Assembly (NCBI GenBank): GCA_002720055.1
Contig: PBGH01000017.1
Location: forward strand, 1-23,731
Source: Methanobacteriota archaeon
Lineage (GTDB): Archaea > Thermoplasmatota > Poseidoniia > Poseidoniales > Thalassarchaeaceae
DNA length: 23,731 bases
Direction of reading: 5' to 3'
Part shown: positions 1-7,678 of the stretch, in pieces
Layout of the letters: each line of letters opens with the position of its first letter
How positions within the stretch are numbered: the first letter of the stretch is position 1
Notes under the pieces: generated by a model
Seen by the model: the letters and a program-made list of their open reading frames with translations, nothing else
Database searches by the model: none
What the model was told of the DNA's origin: nothing
Position numbers and translations under genes: made by a program

Positions 1-100
1 TAGCCGGCCCTCCCGGACCCTCGCCTTGTGACGAGACGCCTGCATCGCGGAGAGGGGACTTTCCTCAGTGTCTAACACTGTCAGCGACCCTCCTGCTCCC
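1..100 (-). ncRNA. rnpB: RNase P RNA, 5' part, cut by the window edge
   Basis: RNA component of ribonuclease P, which matures tRNA 5' ends. Read on the minus strand, positions 66-56 carry GAGGAAAGTCC, the hallmark of conserved region I (5' strand of helix P4). Immediately before it, 80-66 form a perfect hairpin (CAGTGT, loop TAG, ACACTG), where helix P3 is expected. After it, CCCTCTCC can pair with GGGAGGG near positions 8-14, and CTCG/CGAG can form a further stem. The partner strands of P1, P2 and P4 would lie beyond position 1. The 5' end near 100 is estimated. A weak TATA-like GGTATGG lies on the minus strand near 120-126. The gene diverges from rpiA. The call rests on motif and local folds only. 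Confidence 0.66.
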
Positions 101-183
101 TCGAACCTCCGGATGCACCATACCGGAAGAACCCACCGCAAGACGAGGGCAACCATCATGCACGTCCGATTACTCGGAATTTC

Positions 184-888
184 ATGTCAAACCTCGAACT
201 CCTGAAGGAGAAGGCTGGAATCTCGGCATGCAGCTTCATCTCAGATGGAATGGCCCTTGGCCTCGGTACCGGCTCGACTGTTCGCTACTCAATCATAGAA
301 ATTGCGCGGTTGATAAAAAACGAAGGATTAGATCTCGTCGGAGTCCCGACTAGCGAAGATACTAGGAGGCTTTCTGAGCAACTCGGGATCCCAATCAGGG
401 GGATAAATGAGTCAGGGAAACTTGACCTAACCATAGATGGGGCGGATGAGTTCGACTCTAACTTCGATTTGATAAAAGGAGGAGGAGGTGCTCTAACAAG
501 AGAAAAAATCGTTGCATTGCAATCTAATTCAATGATCGTTGTAGCAGACGAAACCAAGCAAGTCGACATCCTCGGAGCCTACGACCTCCCGGTAGAGGTC
601 GACTCATTCCTTTGGGAGGAGTCCATGGATTCGCTGACCTCTATATGTCCAGGGGAGGTAAGTATCAGAGGGGGATCTGATAACCCATTCGTAACTGATA
701 ACGGCGGTCTGATCATGGATTGTTCCTTCGGGCCCAGCATTACGGAACCAAGATCACTTGAACTGGAGATTCAGAAAATAGAGGGAGTGGTTGAAGTGGG
801 CCTTTTCGTCGGGATTTGCGATGCAGTGGTGGTGGCCTCGAAAGACGAGGTTAGAACGCTGGTCAAACGATCTGGTAGACTAAAGTGA
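184..888 (+). CDS. rpiA: Ribose-5-phosphate isomerase A
   Basis: Cytosolic enzyme interconverting ribose 5-phosphate and ribulose 5-phosphate in the non-oxidative pentose phosphate pathway, supplying ribose for nucleotides. At 234 residues it has the usual RpiA length. Visible family motifs are GLGTGST (residues 26-32), the phosphate loop; DGADE (85-89); and KGGGGALTREK (98-108). By alignment with the E. coli enzyme, Asp85, Asp88, Lys98 and catalytic Glu107 match Asp81, Asp84, Lys94 and Glu103, so the active site looks intact. The start is the first ATG, and family alignment agrees with it. I see no convincing TATA element or Shine-Dalgarno sequence before it. It lies opposite the putative RNase P RNA and 37 bases before tRNA-Lys, so it is probably transcribed alone. 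Confidence 0.95.
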   Translation: MSNLELLKEKAGISACSFISDGMALGLGTGSTVRYSIIEIARLIKNEGLDLVGVPTSEDTRRLSEQLGIPIRGINESGKLDLTIDGADEFDSNFDLIKGGGGALTREKIVALQSNSMIVVADETKQVDILGAYDLPVEVDSFLWEESMDSLTSICPGEVSIRGGSDNPFVTDNGGLIMDCSFGPSITEPRSLELEIQKIEGVVEVGLFVGICDAVVVASKDEVRTLVKRSGRLK

Positions 889-895
889 TGCGTCG

Positions 896-905
896 CGGTT
901 AAAGA
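896..905 (+). promoter_or_regulatory. TATA-like element of the tRNA-Lys gene
   Basis: GGTTAAAGAG is centred about 25 bases before the first base of the tRNA, the normal spacing of an archaeal TATA box to its transcription start. It follows the rpiA stop codon, so the tRNA probably has its own promoter. Confidence 0.5.
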
Positions 906-925
906 GGGGTCGCCAATCCGGCGCT

Positions 926-1002
926 GGGTCTGTAGCTTAGTCAGGTAGAGCACCCGGCTCTTAACCGGGCGGTCGCGGGTTCGAACCCCGTCAGACCCGC
1001 CA
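926..1002 (+). tRNA. tRNA-Lys (anticodon CTT)
   Basis: A complete cloverleaf. The acceptor stem GGGTCTG (926-932) pairs with CAGACCC (992-998). The D stem pairs 935-938 with 948-951. The anticodon stem CCCGG/CCGGG (953-957, 965-969) encloses loop CTCTTAA, with anticodon CTT at 960-962. The T stem (975-979 with 987-991) encloses TTCGAAC. The discriminator is G999, and CCA is encoded at 1000-1002. There is no intron. It reads AAG codons in protein synthesis. Confidence 0.97.
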
Positions 1003-1028
1003 AAACAATTCATAATAAATGAGGTTTC

Positions 1029-1038
1029 ATAACTAATA
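1029..1038 (+). promoter_or_regulatory. TATA-like element before asnS
   Basis: ATAACTAATA is centred about 30 bases before the asnS start, giving a leader of only a few bases. A second A+T-rich candidate (ATAATAAA, 1013-1020) would give a leader of about 25 bases. Either would also serve the two genes that abut asnS downstream. Confidence 0.4.
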
Positions 1039-1064
1039 GCGTAACACGGGGTTTAGGTGCTGGT

Positions 1065-2393
1065 ATGGGAAAGGATTTCTGGATAGGGGATGTCATCGCC
1101 GGCGTCCATGACGGCTCAGAGGTAGAACTGAAGGGATGGGTGCATCGGGCAAGGGGTTCCAAGAGGATATGGTTCCTGGTTCTTCGAGATTCCACGGGAA
1201 CTGTTCAGTGCGTTATTAAGAAAGAATCAGTAGGTGAAGAATGCTTTGAGTCTATCAGCAGCGCCATTATTGAGTCCAGTGTCATAATCAAGGGCACAGT
1301 GGAAACAACAGATAGGGAGCACGGCCACGAGATCCAAGTAAGCTCGGCTACCGTCGTGGGCGCGGTGAATCCTGATCGACCATTCCCCATCACGGAGTCA
1401 GCTATGGCAGAATCTGACGGCGGAGAGACGGAGTTCCTACTAGACAACAGGCACCTATACCTCCGGACCGGGAGGATGACCACCATGCTCAAACTAAGAA
1501 GTACGGTTTTCGGGGCAATACACTCATATTTCCGGGATCGCGACTTCATCGAGTATCAGGCTCCAAACTTCGTCGCAGGAGCCGTTGAGGGGGGAAGCAC
1601 GCTTTTCGAAGTCCCCTACTTCGGAAAAAAGGCGTACCTGACGCAATCCTGGCAGCTCTATGCAGAGGCTGCGATGCCTGCTCTGGAGAGGCTTTACACG
1701 ATGGCTCCATCCTTCAGGGCAGAGAAAAGCAGGACACGTAGGCATCTCACTGAATTCTGGCATGCGGAGATGGAGATCGCATGGGCATCTAACAAAGAGG
1801 TCATGGAGCACGGAGAAGGCGTTGTGAGACACATCGCCAGTACCATGCTAGAGCAGAGGGCAGAAGAACTAACAGACCTCGGAAGGGACTTGACAACAAT
1901 CGAAAGGTATGCAGAGAGCGAATACCCTCGAATGAGGTACGACGAGGCGGTTGACACCCTTCAGTCGATGGGCGTCGAAATCGAATGGGGGCAGGATCTT
2001 GATTACTCTAAGGAGAAGATTCTCACACAAGACTTCGAGGTTCCACATTTCCTAACGCACTACCCGAGAGTTGCAAAGCCATTCTACCACAGACCAGATC
2101 CCGAAGACCAGAAGTATGTGCTGTGCCATGACTTGCTTGCTCCCGAGGGATATGGGGAGATCATCGGAGGGGGCGAGAGGACTTGGTCAGAGGACGAGAT
2201 CCTGGAAAGGATCGATGAGGAGGGGACGCCGAGGGAACCATATGAGTTCTACATCGATATCAGGAGGTACGGTGGAGTGCCTCATGGCGGATTCGGACTA
2301 GGCGTCGACAGAGTTTGTACATGGATAGCCGGGGCTGAACACATTAGGGAGGCAATCCCATTCCCGAGAGACAGTAGAAGGGTTACTCCCTAG
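1065..2393 (+). CDS. asnS: Asparaginyl-tRNA synthetase, archaeal type
   Basis: Class II synthetase that activates asparagine and charges tRNA-Asn in the cytosol. The protein has 442 residues. An N-terminal OB-fold anticodon-binding domain (about 18-105; ELKGWVHRAR at 21-30) precedes the class II catalytic core. Motif 2 is FRAEKSRTRRHLTEFW (217-232). The substrate region contains EGYGEIIGGGER (361-372). Motif 3 is around PHGGFGLGVDR (406-416), with the arginine that binds ATP. The VPHGGFGLG form favours AsnRS over AspRS, which usually reads PHSGFGLG; a non-discriminating enzyme is less likely but not excluded. Its stop codon abuts the next gene, so it probably heads a three-gene transcript with the MerT-like and acyl-CoA dehydrogenase genes. 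Confidence 0.93.
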   Translation: MGKDFWIGDVIAGVHDGSEVELKGWVHRARGSKRIWFLVLRDSTGTVQCVIKKESVGEECFESISSAIIESSVIIKGTVETTDREHGHEIQVSSATVVGAVNPDRPFPITESAMAESDGGETEFLLDNRHLYLRTGRMTTMLKLRSTVFGAIHSYFRDRDFIEYQAPNFVAGAVEGGSTLFEVPYFGKKAYLTQSWQLYAEAAMPALERLYTMAPSFRAEKSRTRRHLTEFWHAEMEIAWASNKEVMEHGEGVVRHIASTMLEQRAEELTDLGRDLTTIERYAESEYPRMRYDEAVDTLQSMGVEIEWGQDLDYSKEKILTQDFEVPHFLTHYPRVAKPFYHRPDPEDQKYVLCHDLLAPEGYGEIIGGGERTWSEDEILERIDEEGTPREPYEFYIDIRRYGGVPHGGFGLGVDRVCTWIAGAEHIREAIPFPRDSRRVTP

Positions 2394-2803
2394 TGATCGT
2401 CATGGAGAAGGAAGATCGCAAGCCTCTAGCCACTATGGTAGTGGTCTCGGCGGTCACTGCTAGTATGTGCTGCCTGCCATCCGTGGTATGGGTGATGTTC
2501 GCCGGCTCGTCTGCAATAGTTGCTGCCGACCAGCTATCAAACGACCTCTACTACTCATGGGTGAGGTACGCTCTTTACGCTCTATCTTTCACAATGCTGT
2601 CAATAGGTCTTACCGTATATTTCAGGAACAGGGGAATATGCACCTTGGATGATGCTAAGAGGGAGAGGAACAGGGTAGCAAATACAACACTCGCAGTATT
2701 CACCATCACCATCCTGACGTACCTATTCTGGAACTTCGTCATCCTCGAAATAGTCGGCATAGCTATAGGACTCCCCTGGGAAGACTCCGCATTCTGGAAC
2801 TGA
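2393..2803 (+). CDS. Small three-helix membrane protein resembling mercuric transporter MerT
   Basis: 136 residues from a GTG that overlaps the last base of the asnS stop (TAGTG, typical of translational coupling); an in-frame ATG at 2402 is an equally plausible start. Hydrophobic segments lie at about 13-45, 56-77 and 98-127. A vicinal cysteine pair (Cys26-Cys27) sits inside the first helix and a third cysteine (Cys83) in the loop between helices two and three. That layout closely matches MerT, whose Cys24-Cys25 pair and loop cysteines (76, 82) carry Hg(II) across the membrane. No merP, merA or merR lies nearby, and only one loop cysteine is present, so a role in moving another soft metal or a thiol-redox role is possible. 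The function is inferred from topology and cysteine placement only. Confidence 0.45.
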   Translation: MIVMEKEDRKPLATMVVVSAVTASMCCLPSVVWVMFAGSSAIVAADQLSNDLYYSWVRYALYALSFTMLSIGLTVYFRNRGICTLDDAKRERNRVANTTLAVFTITILTYLFWNFVILEIVGIAIGLPWEDSAFWN

Positions 2804-4060
2804 ATGCATACGAATCCTCATACGAAGGAGCCATCTAGCAAGACTGTGTCCGAAGAGTGGCGAGATATAGACATCGCAAACCCGACCGAAGAGCACAAGA
2901 TGCTCAGGGAGATGGTCAGAAATTTCGTTTCGGACCGGGTAGAGCCCCAAGCGCTTGAGAGTGATAGGAACGAGACCTTCAACCTGGACCTCTTCAAGGA
3001 GTTGGGGGGGATGGGCCTTCTCGGGCTGACAGCCCCTTCCGAGTACGGTGGAGCAGAAATGGATTGTACGGCGGTGGCAGTCGTGAACGAAGAGCTGTCA
3101 TACTCGGATCCCGGACTATGCTTGGCCTTCCTAGCACATGACCAGCTATTCGTAAACAACCTCGTCCACAGCGGAAGCAAATCCCAGAAGGACCGGATAC
3201 TTCCCAGGGTTTGCAGCGGGGAGTGGATTGGCTGCCTGGGGATGAGCGAGCCCGATTACGGAACGGACGTCCTCGGCATGCAGACATTCGCGGAGAGATC
3301 GGATGACGGATCCTGGATTATCAACGGCAGGAAGATGTGGATCACCAATGGAATTGTAGACGATGACGGAACGCCTGCGGATGTCGTTTGGCTCTATGCT
3401 AGGACTGGAACCGATGAAAGGGGAAGGGCCGAAATCACCACATTCCTGGTGGAAAAAGGAATGGAGGGATATTCTGCAGGCCAGAAGATTGAGGACAAGC
3501 TGGGCATGAGGGCCAGCACTACGGCCGAACTAGTGTTCGAGGACTGCGTTGTGCCGGCGGAGAATATGGTCGGTAGCCCGGGCGAGTCGACGATCCACCT
3601 AATGAGAAACCTCGAGCACGAGAGGGTTGGCCTGGCTGCCATGAGTGTAGGAATAGCCAGGAGGTGCTTGGCAGACATGAATTCCTACGCCAGCGAAAGG
3701 GAGGCCTTCGGTAAGCAGATAAGACAATTCGGGCAGATTCAGCGGCACATAGGAGAATCTTGGGCAGAATACAGGGCGATGAGGGCATATGTTTACGACA
3801 CAGCTCGCCAGATTGACCTCGCAGAGGCAGGTCATAGGCTGGACTCTGATGGAGTCAAGCTATTCGCGACCACGGCGGCCAAGAACATAGCAGATAGGGC
3901 CATACAAGTGATGGGCGGGTACGGCTATGTCGGTGAGTACGTGGTAGAGAGGCTATGGAGGGATGCCAAGCTGCTGGAGATAGGGGGGGGCACATTGGAA
4001 AGCCATCAGAAGAACATAACCAAAGATCTCTCTCAAGACCCATCGGCGATAGACGAATAG
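2804..4060 (+). CDS. Acyl-CoA dehydrogenase, isovaleryl-CoA dehydrogenase-like
   Basis: FAD flavoenzyme oxidising an acyl-CoA to the 2-enoyl-CoA, the first step of beta-oxidation or branched-chain amino acid breakdown. It has 418 residues in the usual order: N-terminal helical domain (about 28-140), beta domain with the flavin motif GMSEPDYGTD (146-155) and WITNG (179-183), and C-terminal helical domain with QVMGGYGYVGEY (368-379). In medium-chain enzymes the catalytic base is the Glu of a YEGT motif; here that position is Gly395 in EIGGGT. Glu273 in EHERVGLA instead aligns with the base of isovaleryl-CoA dehydrogenase (Glu254), so activity is expected and a short branched substrate is favoured. 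The ATG directly follows the preceding stop codon. It converges on the next gene with one base between them. Confidence 0.88.
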   Translation: MHTNPHTKEPSSKTVSEEWRDIDIANPTEEHKMLREMVRNFVSDRVEPQALESDRNETFNLDLFKELGGMGLLGLTAPSEYGGAEMDCTAVAVVNEELSYSDPGLCLAFLAHDQLFVNNLVHSGSKSQKDRILPRVCSGEWIGCLGMSEPDYGTDVLGMQTFAERSDDGSWIINGRKMWITNGIVDDDGTPADVVWLYARTGTDERGRAEITTFLVEKGMEGYSAGQKIEDKLGMRASTTAELVFEDCVVPAENMVGSPGESTIHLMRNLEHERVGLAAMSVGIARRCLADMNSYASEREAFGKQIRQFGQIQRHIGESWAEYRAMRAYVYDTARQIDLAEAGHRLDSDGVKLFATTAAKNIADRAIQVMGGYGYVGEYVVERLWRDAKLLEIGGGTLESHQKNITKDLSQDPSAIDE

Positions 4061-4061
4061 A

Positions 4062-4463
4062 TCAATCGACGTCCTCTAGCAACTGCATCTTCAGATCGCC
4101 GTTGGAAGCGGAATACTCAACTGATTTGAAAGCGACCTTTACCTCTCTGCCATCAAAGGGATCCATGATATTGGGCTGGCCTCCTCTGAACATGGCCATT
4201 AGCTCATTATACTCCGAAACTGATGCAGTCGAAAGAACATCATAAACAGCCGACTCAGATCCCTCATCTAATAGGTCATCACCCTCTCCACCCCTAATAA
4301 CAGTCCTCTGAATCCTCCTTTCGATTTTGATAGTGATCTCTTTGCAAGGGAGGATTAGCTCAATTTGTTTATCTTTCTTGGGTTTTAGAATCGAGTCCCC
4401 TTCTTCCTTCACGAAACCGATCATCGTTAGGCTCAGCGGTCTTACCAGCCTGTCTTCACTCAT
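4062..4463 (-). CDS. Hypothetical soluble protein D, last gene of the duplicated membrane cluster
   Basis: 133 residues. I do not recognise the family. There is no signal peptide and no membrane helix, so it is probably cytoplasmic. The sequence is charged, with a lysine-rich, strand-like N-terminal half (about 1-55), an acidic glycine-containing stretch (about 58-70) and an acidic C terminus. It lies 31 bases after the B1 stop on the same strand, but a good TATA-like element (4481-4490) stands 22 bases before its ATG with no Shine-Dalgarno sequence. It is therefore likely transcribed from its own leaderless promoter, possibly also by read-through from B1. A cytoplasmic partner of the A/B/C membrane proteins is a guess from position. 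Confidence 0.7.
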   Translation of the reverse strand: MSEDRLVRPLSLTMIGFVKEEGDSILKPKKDKQIELILPCKEITIKIERRIQRTVIRGGEGDDLLDEGSESAVYDVLSTASVSEYNELMAMFRGGQPNIMDPFDGREVKVAFKSVEYSASNGDLKMQLLEDVD

Positions 4464-4480
4464 GTCATGCGTTAATGGTC

Positions 4481-4490
4481 TTATTTAATC
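4481..4490 (-). promoter_or_regulatory. TATA-like element for gene D
   Basis: On the minus strand this reads GATTAAATAA. It is centred about 22 bases before the ATG of gene D and just after the B1 stop codon. The spacing puts the transcript start at or next to the start codon, consistent with a leaderless message. Confidence 0.5.
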
Positions 4491-4494
4491 AACG

Positions 4495-5289
4495 TTACAC
4501 CGTTGATGAAGACTCTAGAATCGCACTAGGTCTGAACTGGTGGACACTCACTTCAATATCAATCTCTTCAGAGTCATCAAGAATCCCAGTGGTAAAGCCA
4601 CCGTAGGACTGAACATCAACGTGGACCTGCACCGAAACAGTCCCTTCTCCCCATCCATTAATTTTCCATGGCGATAGGGCTTGAAACTCGTTTACGGCTA
4701 CCTGAGTTGTATCATTGTCCAAATTATAATTCGGGTAAATGATAATCCTAAGGTAAATCGGCTCACAATCGCTATCCGCTCCGGTAAGTACGCTGTTTTC
4801 ATCAAACCACTGCCCAGAAAGAGTTGAGTTGTCCCCTATGAATGTCGCGGTCACAGCATCACATTCCGATTCCCCTCCGTCCTCAAACCAGACTCCACTC
4901 TCACAATATCCTTCTCGCTCCGGATCTCCATGGCATTCTTCGGGTATAACCTTAACATCGATATATGCGATTTTATATCCTTCTTCAACCTCTATATCGT
5001 CAAGGAAGAAATCAATCACCTTAATATCCTGATCAGCCCAAATTTCAGTATACTCAAAGGTTAGATTGTCACCATCACCATCGATGATATCGTCCTCGAA
5101 AAATATCCTCCAATCTTTATTTGTCTGAGCGTATTCAACAAGATCGGTTTGATTCAATATTAGATCTGCAGATGTATAAGTAAATACGATTATCGACACC
5201 AATAAAGATGCAAAAATCCCGGTCCTGGCCTGAGTTCCCCCGAGTAAGTTCGAGAAAATGGATGAGAATGAGCCATCGAATTCTTCCAT
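4495..5289 (-). CDS. Single-pass membrane protein B1 with extracellular PW..GWGEG domain
   Basis: 264 residues, no recognised family; paralogue of B2. One hydrophobic segment (about 24-45) near the N terminus is followed by a secreted domain of about 215 residues. Shared with B2 are a Cys pair 32 residues apart (Cys143 and Cys175), the pattern QW..EN..L.G.DS.CE, YP.Y (185-188), and EFQ.L.PW followed by GWGEG (201-216). B1 has two further cysteines (119, 129) in an insertion lacking in B2. An upstream in-frame ATG at 5325 would overlap A1 by 28 bases. I prefer the ATG at 5289 because AGGTGA lies just before it, after the A1 stop, and the length then fits B2. Likely translated together with A1 and acting with it at the membrane. 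Confidence 0.72.
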   Translation of the reverse strand: MEEFDGSFSSIFSNLLGGTQARTGIFASLLVSIIVFTYTSADLILNQTDLVEYAQTNKDWRIFFEDDIIDGDGDNLTFEYTEIWADQDIKVIDFFLDDIEVEEGYKIAYIDVKVIPEECHGDPEREGYCESGVWFEDGGESECDAVTATFIGDNSTLSGQWFDENSVLTGADSDCEPIYLRIIIYPNYNLDNDTTQVAVNEFQALSPWKINGWGEGTVSVQVHVDVQSYGGFTTGILDDSEEIDIEVSVHQFRPSAILESSSTV

Positions 5290-5297
5290 TTTATCAC

Positions 5298-6632
5298 CTA
5301 TATTACCGCTGAGTAGAGGAGGCATATCACCAGTGTGAAAAACACAACACTCGCCATACTGGCGCTCATTACATCATAGTCTCTTTCGTCGATTCCTGGA
5401 TTAACTAGCTCTCCCATTTTGAGTAGCTTCGACGATACTGTGTCACCTTCTCTCATCAGGTTGGTCATAATCCTCTCCTCCCAACCAATGAAAATAGCTA
5501 CTACCATCGCCAGGGCTGCGGACGAAATCATCTGTGGAACGGGTAAGAATGATTGTAGAAGCTCGATTACGCTCGAGGATACAATCAAGAGCATCAGGAT
5601 GACCATTATTCTGGTCAACCATCTATTTTCAGCGGCTTTGGAGTCTATAATATCGAAATTTAGTAGGACGTACATGAAAATCAAAGGGGTGAAAAGATAA
5701 ATTAGAGTCTCGGAGGTGAAATCATACCAGATTTCAAAGGCCTCAGGAAAGCTCTCACACTCTGTTTCTACGCAACTTCGTACTGTATCCAAGATGGCAA
5801 AATCTACTATTCCGGCTATGAAACCCACTATCCCTATTAGATAGACAATTATTGAGAAGCCACTCAAACCCAGTCTGTATGTTCTCCATGTCTCAAAAAA
5901 TAGTAGTATGAGCAAGGAACATGCACCCATCGATAATATCAGGTTAGTCCCCAACCAGGAGAGAGTGGAGGGGTTCCACAGGCTCCACTCAACTGTGAAT
6001 CTAGCGAGAAAATCATCGTTTATCGATATGACTTGGGCTAACCAGTAAGTCATTTGCTCTCCAACTATTGCTATCAGAAGTAAACCAGAAACCAAGGAAA
6101 GCCTCCGATAGGAACTATTCCCCTCATTTATTTCCTCTATGACGAACCGTATATACACGCAGACTAGTATAATTATGCCCGGCAATAGTGCAAACCATTC
6201 AAGGCCCAAGTGCCGACTATCGGTGAGGATGGTGAAAGTGCATAACAGAATAGAGAATAAACAGACAAATCCGGTTATCGCCTTCACAGTCCACTCTTTC
6301 TGAATTATTGGGTATGGATAGACGAGAGGCAAGAATGAGATCAGGAGTATAGAAATTGTCTTACATGTGGTTTGTGCAAATCTAAAGAAAGAGTTCTGGA
6401 GTTCATTACCGGAATCAACAATCCATAAACCGCTGTTCGCAGTGATTGCTTCCATTACTGATGTGGAGGTATACTCCAAACCTTTCAGTATCAATATCCA
6501 ACCAATAAGCAGTCCTGCGAACCTTTCAACCCATTCCTTTTCACTTGAACGACGAACTAGTGCAATTGTTACGAAACCTAGTAACAAATCTACAATGGCT
6601 GCAACTGGGACAAGAGATTCGCGTTCCGCCAT
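5298..6632 (-). CDS. Multi-spanning membrane protein A1, about 12 helices
   Basis: 444 residues, no recognised family; paralogue of A2. About 12 hydrophobic segments can be counted. Conserved with A2 are LPLVYPYPIIQ (101-111) at the end of helix 3; SCVETECE (286-293) in a loop, likely a disulfide-capable outer loop; ELLQSFLPVPQMISSA (357-372) between helices 10 and 11; and GWEERIM (383-389) leading into a polar loop of about 35 residues before the last helix. No transporter or kinase signature is visible. The start is the first ATG, 63 bases after the stop of gene C, with only a weak TATA-like stretch (about 6657-6665). Gene B1 starts eight bases after its stop, so A1 and B1 are probably a co-translated pair. 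Confidence 0.75.
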   Translation of the reverse strand: MAERESLVPVAAIVDLLLGFVTIALVRRSSEKEWVERFAGLLIGWILILKGLEYTSTSVMEAITANSGLWIVDSGNELQNSFFRFAQTTCKTISILLISFLPLVYPYPIIQKEWTVKAITGFVCLFSILLCTFTILTDSRHLGLEWFALLPGIIILVCVYIRFVIEEINEGNSSYRRLSLVSGLLLIAIVGEQMTYWLAQVISINDDFLARFTVEWSLWNPSTLSWLGTNLILSMGACSLLILLFFETWRTYRLGLSGFSIIVYLIGIVGFIAGIVDFAILDTVRSCVETECESFPEAFEIWYDFTSETLIYLFTPLIFMYVLLNFDIIDSKAAENRWLTRIMVILMLLIVSSSVIELLQSFLPVPQMISSAALAMVVAIFIGWEERIMTNLMREGDTVSSKLLKMGELVNPGIDERDYDVMSASMASVVFFTLVICLLYSAVI

Positions 6633-6695
6633 ATATCAAAACCCAGTCAACACAAACAAATTACCTTTCTCTATTCATCATTCAATTTTCATCGC

Positions 6696-7634
6696 TTATT
6701 TTACTCCCATTGATTCTCTAGAACCAATTAAAGATGTAAAAATAAATACAAGTACTCCCATCCATATGGTTGGACCGGACAGAGCTCTTCTCGGCGAAAA
6801 ACCCTCATCATCTGCCATTTCTTTTATTTCTGGGAGTTTAACTATCAAGTTAGCAGAATCTTGAGTAGTTTGCATCCCATCTGATCCACGGGAAACTGCA
6901 ATCACCTCAATAATGCAATTTTCGGGATAGTAGTCTTCTGAAAATTCAAGAGATACTGTGGCGAAAATTTGATCCACTTTGTTGATTTTCTTCCCGACTA
7001 AATCTCTCACTTGATTTTCTACATTTATCGACTTGCAGCTCGTAGAAGCAATCACTTCCGAAGCCTCATCTTCTACATTTCCCATATTACTCAAACTTAG
7101 CTCCAGTATCTCCACACTCCCCGCCGAGACTGAATAGTCTGATTCGATAATCTCGAGTACAAGGTTATGAATTATCGGAACTTTAACTATTGCCTCTGCA
7201 GAATCGCTATCCCCTGGTATGCTAATTGGTAACCCCTGCCTTGAGGTAACCGTTCCCGTAATCTCAAGGTCACCTTCTTCACCCCCAAATAGCTGCATTA
7301 CTTTGACTCCGTAGATGGTTATTTCCACCTCCACATCAGAGCTTCCACTAACTTCTACACTCGCAGGTCCCAAAACTTCGGCATCGAATGATATTGAGTA
7401 GTTCAGGTCCACAGTGATACTTACGAGATTCTCGTTAGTTATGATTATGAGAAAGGAAACGGCGCCCCTACTATCAAGTTGCAGCTCATCAATTATTACG
7501 TCCTCTTCCATTATATCAATTGACCACCTGCTGTGAGTGGGCGAGTGGTCAGCGTATACTTGGTTTGAGGATAAGGAAACTAGTAAGAGGCCAATAAGTA
7601 CCATTTGGGATATTGACTTAGTTTCGGATTGCAT
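6696..7634 (-). CDS. Signal-peptide protein C with two Ig-like domains and a C-terminal anchor
   Basis: 312 residues. The N terminus has a hydrophobic core at 11-26 ending in VYADH, a probable signal peptide. An in-frame Met11 is an alternative start and would leave a very short n-region. Two beta-rich regions follow (about 35-155 and 157-268). Each contains a 'strand, N or S, x, x, G' layout like archaeal CARDB/NEW3 immunoglobulin-like domains (for example ELSLSNMGNVEDEA at 178-191). Cys200 and Cys240 could form a disulfide in the second. A hydrophobic helix (287-304) and a short tail with basic residues end the protein, so it is anchored with its bulk outside. It lies between the two A-B pairs and has its own TATA-like element, suggesting a shared surface partner. 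The binding target is unknown. Confidence 0.7.
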   Translation of the reverse strand: MQSETKSISQMVLIGLLLVSLSSNQVYADHSPTHSRWSIDIMEEDVIIDELQLDSRGAVSFLIIITNENLVSITVDLNYSISFDAEVLGPASVEVSGSSDVEVEITIYGVKVMQLFGGEEGDLEITGTVTSRQGLPISIPGDSDSAEAIVKVPIIHNLVLEIIESDYSVSAGSVEILELSLSNMGNVEDEASEVIASTSCKSINVENQVRDLVGKKINKVDQIFATVSLEFSEDYYPENCIIEVIAVSRGSDGMQTTQDSANLIVKLPEIKEMADDEGFSPRRALSGPTIWMGVLVFIFTSLIGSRESMGVK

Positions 7635-7660
7635 TCTAGTCTCCCTTTTTTTCGTATTGA

Positions 7661-7670
7661 AATTTAAATC
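7661..7670 (-). promoter_or_regulatory. TATA-like element for gene C
   Basis: On the minus strand it reads GATTTAAATT, centred about 31 bases before the gene C ATG and just past the B2 stop. A GGGAG sequence (7641-7645) lies between them at a usable Shine-Dalgarno distance. The element suggests that C, and perhaps A1 and B1 after it, can be expressed apart from A2 and B2. Confidence 0.5.
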
Positions 7671-7678
7671 ATTATGGG

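Noticed and set aside
285..3835. Open frames of 60-120 codons opposite rpiA, asnS and the acyl-CoA dehydrogenase
   Set aside because: All lie inside genes with strong family motifs and have shadow-like composition.
5298..6632. A1/A2 as the N-terminal sensor part of a histidine kinase
   Set aside because: The proteins end after the last helix with no kinase, HAMP or receiver domain, and none lies nearby.
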